A DNA stretch of 64,000 nucleotides from the NCBI RefSeq assembly GCF_020990385.1, contig NZ_CP087597.1:519001-583000 (forward strand), written 5' to 3'. The DNA is from Paracoccus sp. MA. GTDB taxonomy: Bacteria > Pseudomonadota > Alphaproteobacteria > Rhodobacterales > Rhodobacteraceae. Positions 59,592 to 64,000 of the stretch are shown here, one piece after another. The notes under the pieces were generated by a model. That model searched no databases and was not told the DNA's origin. It worked only from the letters and a program-made list of their open reading frames with translations. Each line of letters starts with the position of its first letter. Positions within the stretch are counted from its first letter, which is position 1. The translations under genes were made by a program, and so were the position numbers.

Positions 59592-60200
59592 TCATCCCGC
59601 CAGCCGCCAGGCGCGGCGCAGATCGGCAAGGAACAGTTGCCTTTCCGTTTCGCGCGCCGCGGAATCGCGGATGCGCAGCAGCCATGAGGGATGGATCGTC
59701 GCGATCATCGGGATGCCGTCCTCGATGCGGCCGGTCTTGCCGCGCAGCGACGAGATCGACACCGGACGGCCCAGCAGGCTGCGAAGCGCCGTCGCCCCCA
59801 TGGCCACCAGAACGGCGGGGGCGACCAGCTTCAGCTCCTGCCCCAGCCACCATTTGCAGCGGTCGATCTCGCCGGCATTCGGGCTGCGGTGCAGACGCCG
59901 CTTGCCGCGCGGCTCGAACTTGAAATGCTTGACGGCATTGGTCACGAAGATCTGGTCGCGCGGGATGCCCGCCTCGGCCAGGGTCTGGTCGAAGAGGCGG
60001 CCCGCCGGGCCGACGAAGGGGCGGCCGGCCAGATCCTCCTTGTCGCCCGGCTGCTCGCCCACGACCATCATGCGCGCCTGCCGGTGGCCCTCGCCCGGCA
60101 CGACCTGCGTCGCGTCGCGATAAAGCGGGCAGCGCGTGCAGTTCGCCTCGGCCTCGGCCAGCGCGCCGAGGGTCGCGGCCTCGACTTCCGCCTCGGACAT
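59592..60200 (-). CDS. UdgX-type uracil-DNA glycosylase
   Basis: 202 residues of the family 4-related uracil-DNA glycosylases. The features of UdgX are present: GEQPGDKEDLAGRPFVGPAG (48-67), TNAVKHFKFEPRGKRR (87-102) with KRRLH at 100-104, and the C-terminal IATIHPSWLLR motif. In mycobacterial UdgX the His of KRRIH binds covalently to the deoxyribose after uracil removal; here it would be His104. Only three cysteines occur (21, 24, 115), so a fourth ligand for an Fe-S cluster would have to be another residue. The ATG at 60200 fits the family start. Confidence 0.88.
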   Translation of the reverse strand: MSEAEVEAATLGALAEAEANCTRCPLYRDATQVVPGEGHRQARMMVVGEQPGDKEDLAGRPFVGPAGRLFDQTLAEAGIPRDQIFVTNAVKHFKFEPRGKRRLHRSPNAGEIDRCKWWLGQELKLVAPAVLVAMGATALRSLLGRPVSISSLRGKTGRIEDGIPMIATIHPSWLLRIRDSAARETERQLFLADLRRAWRLAG

Positions 60201-60261
60201 CGGGTCTCCTCCTTGCCGCCCGGCATCGGGCCGCTTTGGCCGCCTCGGGCTCTGGCTGCTC

Positions 60262-60286
60262 AACGGATGCCGGGGCGGGATGTTCC
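60262..60286 (-). promoter_or_regulatory. EcfG-type stress promoter of udgX
   Basis: On the minus strand GGAAC (60286-60282) is followed after 16 bases by CGTT (60265-60262), an exact match to the general-stress consensus, 61 bases before the start codon. Confidence 0.65.
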
Positions 60287-60313
60287 CGCCGCCCGGGCCC
60301 TGCGGCTCTCGCG

Positions 60314-60338
60314 GGAACAAACCGGCGCCCCGGCGGTT
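60314..60338 (+). promoter_or_regulatory. Candidate EcfG-type stress promoter of the SRPBCC-dehydrogenase operon
   Basis: GGAAC at 60314-60318 is followed after 16 bases by GGTT at 60335-60338, 63 bases before the ATG. With the udgX promoter it forms a divergent pair whose GGAAC boxes lie in a TGTTCCCGC/GCGGGAACA inverted repeat. Confidence 0.45.
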
Positions 60339-60401
60339 CCCATCGCCGTCCCGAAGCCGGCGGCCCATTGCCGTGAAGGAGGGGCCGCGAAGGAGGAAAG
60401 G

Positions 60402-61031
60402 ATGCCCGGACAGGACAGGAATGCGCGCCACAGGGACCTCGCCGTGCTGGCCTGCGCGGCGGCGTTGTCGCTGGGTGCGGGGATGCTGCTGTGGAGGCGG
60501 TCGACGGGCGGGCACCGTTCGGACGACGCGCCGGGCCGCGCGGCGCGGCGGCTGGATTTCGGCGGCTATCAGGTGGTCGGGCGGACCGTCACGATTGCCG
60601 CGCCCCGCAGCGCCGTCCATGCGCCATGGCGCGATCCCGCGCAGCTGAACCGGATTTTCGGCGGCGGGCTGAAGGTCCGGCCGCTGTCGGAGGACCGGAT
60701 GGCGTGGATCCTCGCCACCCCCTCGGGCGAGATCGAGGTCGAGACGCGGCTGGTCGAGGAACGCGCGGGCGAAATCCTGGCCTGGCGGTCCGTGGACGGC
60801 TCCGGGATCGACGTCGAGGCCAAGCTCCAGCTTCGCGACGCCCCGGCCGGCCGGGGCACCGAGGTCGAGGCGCATATCGCCTGGCGGCCGCCTTGGGGCC
60901 TGCCCGGGCACTGGGCGGCCCGGCTGGGCGGCACCGATCCCGGACGGCTTTGCCGGCAGGCGCTGAAGCGCCTGAAGATGCTGCTGGAAACCGGCGAAAT
61001 CGCCACGGCGGACAATCGGAGGGATTCGTGA
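60402..61031 (+). CDS. Membrane-anchored SRPBCC (START-like) protein
   Basis: 209 residues. A short N-terminal tail and one membrane helix (LAVLACAAALSLGAGMLLW) are followed by a START/SRPBCC fold (about 55-195) of the cyclase/dehydrase type: GGYQVVGRTVTIAAPRSAVH, then strand-rich sequence and a C-terminal helix (RLCRQALKRLKMLLETGE). Such proteins bind lipids or other hydrophobic ligands. Pairing with a zinc alcohol dehydrogenase is common in proteobacteria, often in stress-induced loci. AAGGAGG precedes the ATG. The stop overlaps the dehydrogenase start by one base. Confidence 0.82.
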   Translation: MPGQDRNARHRDLAVLACAAALSLGAGMLLWRRSTGGHRSDDAPGRAARRLDFGGYQVVGRTVTIAAPRSAVHAPWRDPAQLNRIFGGGLKVRPLSEDRMAWILATPSGEIEVETRLVEERAGEILAWRSVDGSGIDVEAKLQLRDAPAGRGTEVEAHIAWRPPWGLPGHWAARLGGTDPGRLCRQALKRLKMLLETGEIATADNRRDS

Positions 61032-62203
61032 TGCGCGCCTTGACCTGGCAGGGAAAACACGACGTGCGGGTGGATACCGTCCCCGATCCCCGGATCGTCA
61101 ATCCGCGCGACGCGATCATCGAGGTGACCGCGACGGCGATCTGCGGCTCGGACCTGCATCTCTATGACGGGGTGATCCCGGGCCTGCGGCCGGGCGACGT
61201 GCTCGGCCATGAATTCATGGGCCGGGTGGTCGAGACCGGGCCCGGCTCGACGCTGAAGCCGGGCCAGCGGGTGGTGGTGCCCTTCACCATCTCTTGCGGC
61301 AGCTGCTTCTTCTGCGCGCAGGGCCAGTTCTCGGCCTGCGACAATTCCAACCCGGTCGAGGCGCAGGAGGCGTCGGAATTGCTCTATGGCCATGCGATGA
61401 GCGGGCTTTTCGGCTATTCGCACCTGACCGGCGGCTATCCGGGCGGGCAGGCGGAATATGTGCGGGTGCCGTTTTCCGATGTCGGTCCCATCGTGGTGCC
61501 GGACGGGGTCCCGGACGAGCAGGTGCTGTTCCTGTCCGATATCCTGCCGACCGGCTGGATGGCGGCCGAGAACGCGCAGATCCAGCCGGGCGACAGCGTG
61601 GCGGTCTGGGGCTGCGGCCCGGTGGGCCTGTTCACCGTCCAGTCGGCGCTGCTGATGGGGGCAGAGCAGGTCATCGCGATCGACCATCATCCCAACCGGC
61701 TGCGGCTGGCGCGTGATCTGGGCGCCAGGGTGATCGACTATCGCCACAGCCATGTGCTGGAGGCGCTGCTGGAGATGACCGGCGGCATCGGCCCGGATGC
61801 GGTGATCGACGCCGTCGGCATGGAGAGCCACGGCTTTGCGCCGGACAACCTGCTGGACACCGCCAAGCAGAAGGTGGGCATCGGCGTGGACCGGGCGCAT
61901 GTGCTGCGCATGGCGCTGCTCGCGGTGCGCAAGGGCGGCCGGGTGTCGGTGCCGGGCGTCTATGGGGGCTTTGCCGACAAGTTCCCGCTGGGGGCGCTGA
62001 TGGAGAAGGGCCTGCAGATCCGCGCCGGCCAGACGCATGTGCAGAAATACGGGCAGGATCTGCTGCAACGCATCCTCGAAGGGCAGATCGACACCACCTT
62101 CCTGATCTCGCATCGCCTGTCGCTGGAGGACGCCGCCACGGGCTACAGGAACTTCCGCGACAATCAGGACGAATGGACCAAGGTGGTGCTGAAACCCCGC
62201 TGA
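61031..62203 (+). CDS. Zinc-dependent alcohol dehydrogenase
   Basis: 390 residues, medium-chain dehydrogenase of the glutathione-independent formaldehyde-dehydrogenase-like group. The catalytic zinc site has Cys38 (CGSDLH), His60 and Glu61 (GHEFMG). The structural zinc site has Cys89, Cys92, Cys95 and Cys103. The NAD-binding motif VWGCGPVGLFTVQSALLMGA is at about 194-213. The substrate cannot be read from sequence. It overlaps the SRPBCC gene (TGATG), so the two are one unit, probably stress-induced. Confidence 0.9.
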   Translation: MRALTWQGKHDVRVDTVPDPRIVNPRDAIIEVTATAICGSDLHLYDGVIPGLRPGDVLGHEFMGRVVETGPGSTLKPGQRVVVPFTISCGSCFFCAQGQFSACDNSNPVEAQEASELLYGHAMSGLFGYSHLTGGYPGGQAEYVRVPFSDVGPIVVPDGVPDEQVLFLSDILPTGWMAAENAQIQPGDSVAVWGCGPVGLFTVQSALLMGAEQVIAIDHHPNRLRLARDLGARVIDYRHSHVLEALLEMTGGIGPDAVIDAVGMESHGFAPDNLLDTAKQKVGIGVDRAHVLRMALLAVRKGGRVSVPGVYGGFADKFPLGALMEKGLQIRAGQTHVQKYGQDLLQRILEGQIDTTFLISHRLSLEDAATGYRNFRDNQDEWTKVVLKPR

Positions 62204-62254
62204 GGCCGGCGCGGGCGGTTCTGCGCCTGGCCGCCCGCCTCGCGGAGGCCCGGC

Positions 62255-63085
62255 TTAGCCGCTTTTGCGCTGGCGCGCGGCGGGCTTCTTCCGCGCCGCC
62301 GGCTTTTTCGCGCCCCGCCCGGCGCTTTCGCGCAGCGCCGCCATCAGGTCCACGACCTTTTCGCGCGGCGCCGGTTTCCTGGGCGCGATCCGGCGCCCCT
62401 CCAGCTTGGCCCGGACCAGATCGGCCAGCGCCGCCTCGTAGCGGTCCTCGAAACCGGCGATGTCGAATTCGCCCATCTTGGTGGCGATGATATGCTCGGC
62501 CAGGTCCAGCATCTCGCCCTTGATCTTCACGGCCGAGACATCGCGGAAGGCTTCTGCGGCCGAGCGCACCTCATAGTCGAAATTCAGCGTCGTCGCGATC
62601 ATGCCGGGGCCATGGGCGCGGATCAGCACCGTGCGCACGCGCCGGAACAGCACCGCCCGCGCCAGCGCCGCCACCTTCTTGCGGCGCATGCCTTCGCGGA
62701 TCAGGGCGAAGGCCTCCTCGGCGGGCCGGTCGGCCGGGGTCAGGTAATAGGGCCGGTCGAAATAGACGTCGTCGATGTCGCCGCAGGCGACGAAGCTGGC
62801 CACGGCCAGCGTCTTGTCGCTTTCCGGGACGGCGGCGGCGATCTCCTCGGGATCCAGGACGACGTAATCGCCCTCGCCGACCTCGTAGCCCTTGACCTGA
62901 TCGTCCTTCTCGACCGGCTTTCCGGTGGTGCCGTCCACGAACTGCCGCCGCACCCGGTGGCCGGTGGCGCGGTTCAGCGTGTGAAAGGCGATGCGCTCCG
63001 AGGTCGAGGCGGCGGCATGCAACGCCACCGGGCAGCTCAGCTCGGCGATCTTCAGCAGTCCTTTCCAGATCGCCCTGGGGGCCAT
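62255..63085 (-). CDS. ku2: Non-homologous end-joining protein Ku (second copy)
   Basis: 276 residues, clearly Ku (MAPRAIWKGLLKIAELSCPV, RIAFHTLNRATGHRVRRQFVD, DQVKGYEVGEGDYVVLDPEEI, GEMLDLAEHIIATKMG) but well diverged from the copy at 56024. Its C-terminal tail is long and very basic (GRGAKKPAARKKPAARQRK), a form known to bind DNA directly and to let Ku thread inwards. Alphaproteobacteria such as Sinorhizobium carry several Ku genes with distinct partners. It is convergent with the dehydrogenase gene and has its own stress-type promoter 37 bases upstream. Confidence 0.95.
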   Translation of the reverse strand: MAPRAIWKGLLKIAELSCPVALHAAASTSERIAFHTLNRATGHRVRRQFVDGTTGKPVEKDDQVKGYEVGEGDYVVLDPEEIAAAVPESDKTLAVASFVACGDIDDVYFDRPYYLTPADRPAEEAFALIREGMRRKKVAALARAVLFRRVRTVLIRAHGPGMIATTLNFDYEVRSAAEAFRDVSAVKIKGEMLDLAEHIIATKMGEFDIAGFEDRYEAALADLVRAKLEGRRIAPRKPAPREKVVDLMAALRESAGRGAKKPAARKKPAARQRKSG

Positions 63086-63121
63086 GGCGCGCGTCCTTCG
63101 TGGAAATCCGCAACGATGACC

Positions 63122-63147
63122 AACGCCCCGGGTGAAACGGGGGTTCC
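63122..63147 (-). promoter_or_regulatory. EcfG-type stress promoter of ku2
   Basis: On the minus strand GGAAC (63147-63143) is followed after 17 bases by CGTT (63125-63122), an exact match to the alphaproteobacterial general-stress consensus, 37 bases before the ku2 ATG. Confidence 0.65.
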
Positions 63148-63169
63148 GGCGCCGCGGATCATGCCGGGG

Positions 63170-63613
63170 CTACTTTCGCGGGATGATGCTGATCGCCCCG
63201 CTGATTTCCAGCACCGCGGCGTCGATCTCCCGCAGCGTGGCGAGGCCGTGCTGCACGCGCGCGGCTTCCAGGATATCGGCCGGGCTGACGCGCGCGCGCG
63301 TCAGCGCCTCGCGGTCGATCTCGCCCCGGCTCATCAGCACCGTGGGCGTTCCGTCCAGCCAGAGCGCCAGCCGCGCCGAGCGCATCTTGGCAAAGGACAG
63401 GATCACGTCGACGGTCACCAGCGTGATCATCAGCACCACCGCATTCACGATCGAGAAGTCGTCGCCCAGCAGCGCCTGCTGCGTCGTCTCGGCGATGATG
63501 AGAAGCAGGACGAAATCGAAGGGCGTGGTCTGCGCCAGCGTGCGGCGCCCGGACAGCCGGGTCATGGCCAGCAGGACCAGATAGATCGCAATGCCTCGGA
63601 TCACGGAGTCCAT
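63170..63613 (-). CDS. DUF421/YetF family membrane protein
   Basis: 147 residues. Three membrane helices in the first 80 residues (with MTRLSGRRTLAQTTPFDFVLLLIIAETTQQALLG, typical of DUF421) are followed by a cytoplasmic domain of about 65 residues (GTPTVLMSRGEIDREALTRARVS). The family includes YetF and spore-germination-related proteins; the biochemical role is unknown. It is shorter than many members (about 220), lacking the last part of the C-terminal domain. It lies nine bases after the gene at 63623. Confidence 0.85.
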   Translation of the reverse strand: MDSVIRGIAIYLVLLAMTRLSGRRTLAQTTPFDFVLLLIIAETTQQALLGDDFSIVNAVVLMITLVTVDVILSFAKMRSARLALWLDGTPTVLMSRGEIDREALTRARVSPADILEAARVQHGLATLREIDAAVLEISGAISIIPRK

Positions 63614-63622
63614 CGGCGGCCC

Positions 63623-64000
63623 TCACGGCAGGATCAGGATGCGGGCGGTCCGGGTTTCCGCGCCGATCCCGACCTCGAGGCGCGTCCAGCCGAAATGCTT
63701 CGCCCGAATGTCCAGCGTCACGGTCCGCGGGTCCTCCCCCTCGGCCGCAAAGACGAAGCTCTGCGCGGCGCCGGACAGCGTGCTCCGCTCCGGCTCGGGC
63801 TGGATGCGCTCGACCGAGAAACGGTCGAGGAAGTCCCGCCCGATGCGCAGGCCGTGCGAGGGGGCGGGGCGCTCGAAACGGACCTTCAACTCGTCGGGCC
63901 CTTCCCAGCGGCTGATGCGGGGGAACTCGACCCGCGCGCCGTCGAAGCGCATGACGGATTTCTGGAAGGCGCCGCCGCTGCCGGTCAGGCCCAGCAGCGC
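63623..64000 (-). CDS. Protein of unknown function, 5' end beyond the window
   Basis: The reading frame is open through the window edge, so the visible 125 residues are a C-terminal piece. They are hydrophilic and beta-rich: ISRWEGPDELKVRFERP, RDFLDRFSVERIQPEPE, HFGWTRLEVGIGAETRTARI. No membrane segment or known motif was recognised. An in-frame ATG at 63952 exists, but the codons before it read naturally (ALLGLTGSGGAFQKSV), so it is probably internal. Its closeness to the DUF421 gene (nine bases) indicates one operon. Confidence 0.6.
   Translation of the reverse strand, partial: ALLGLTGSGGAFQKSVMRFDGARVEFPRISRWEGPDELKVRFERPAPSHGLRIGRDFLDRFSVERIQPEPERSTLSGAAQSFVFAAEGEDPRTVTLDIRAKHFGWTRLEVGIGAETRTARILILP

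Overview
The window is GC-rich, densely coded bacterial chromosome from an alphaproteobacterium of the Rhodobacteraceae, most probably Paracoccus. The best marker is the aa3 oxidase set ctaC-ctaB-(small gene)-ctaG-ctaE-surf1 at 26.1-30.3 kb. Its subunit II and III sequences are, as far as I remember them, nearly those of Paracoccus denitrificans. Most of the window is core chromosome. I see no tRNA, rRNA operon, CRISPR array, prophage or intact insertion sequence.

Layout. 0-1.8 kb: end of a his operon (hisH fragment, hisB) and a coiled-coil gene with zapA, followed by a probable 6S RNA. 2.1-5.8 kb: sulfate ABC importer (binding protein, cysT, cysW, short cysA). 5.8-10 kb: UPF0114 membrane protein and carB. 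10-12.6 kb: an 847-residue RTX-type protein made of 130-residue modules. 12.8-20 kb: aroC, then pstSCAB-phoU-phoB behind a possible Pho box. 20-26 kb: a 0.7 kb structured non-coding stretch, a long Pro/Gln/Glu-rich OmpA-type protein, dprA and tldD. 26-35 kb: the oxidase operon running into thrC, an M16 peptidase, an acetyltransferase and an FAD oxidase. 35-42 kb: LysR regulator/doxX pair, a CoA-transferase/hydrolase, metNIQ, tpiA and an A-type Fe-S carrier. 42-49 kb: rpsD, an unknown exported protein, acnA, a DUF1223 protein and yciB. 48.5-54.6 kb: metZ, folE2, a UvrD-type helicase and a divergent qorB-type/HxlR pair. 54.7-55.7 kb: RNase P RNA and an amidase pseudogene.

The last 9 kb (55.7-64 kb) is a DNA end-joining and repair island: a small acidic protein, Ku1, a three-domain LigD, a UdgX-type uracil-DNA glycosylase, an SRPBCC protein with a zinc alcohol dehydrogenase, a second Ku, and a YetF/DUF421 membrane protein with a partner gene. 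Every transcription unit from the small protein to ku2 has upstream a GGAAC-N16/17-(C/G)GTT element, the form recognised by the general-stress sigma factor EcfG of alphaproteobacteria. The OmpA-type gene has one too. This points to a stress-induced non-homologous end-joining module.

Two repeat signals are not explained by genes. A family of short elements close to GGTATTTGGAAAACAGAG sits only at gene 3' ends (nine arms at seven places, two of them as inverted pairs). In addition, two inverted arms of about 67 bp, each an identical terminator plus one of these elements, bracket the unknown exported-protein gene at 43.0-43.6 kb.
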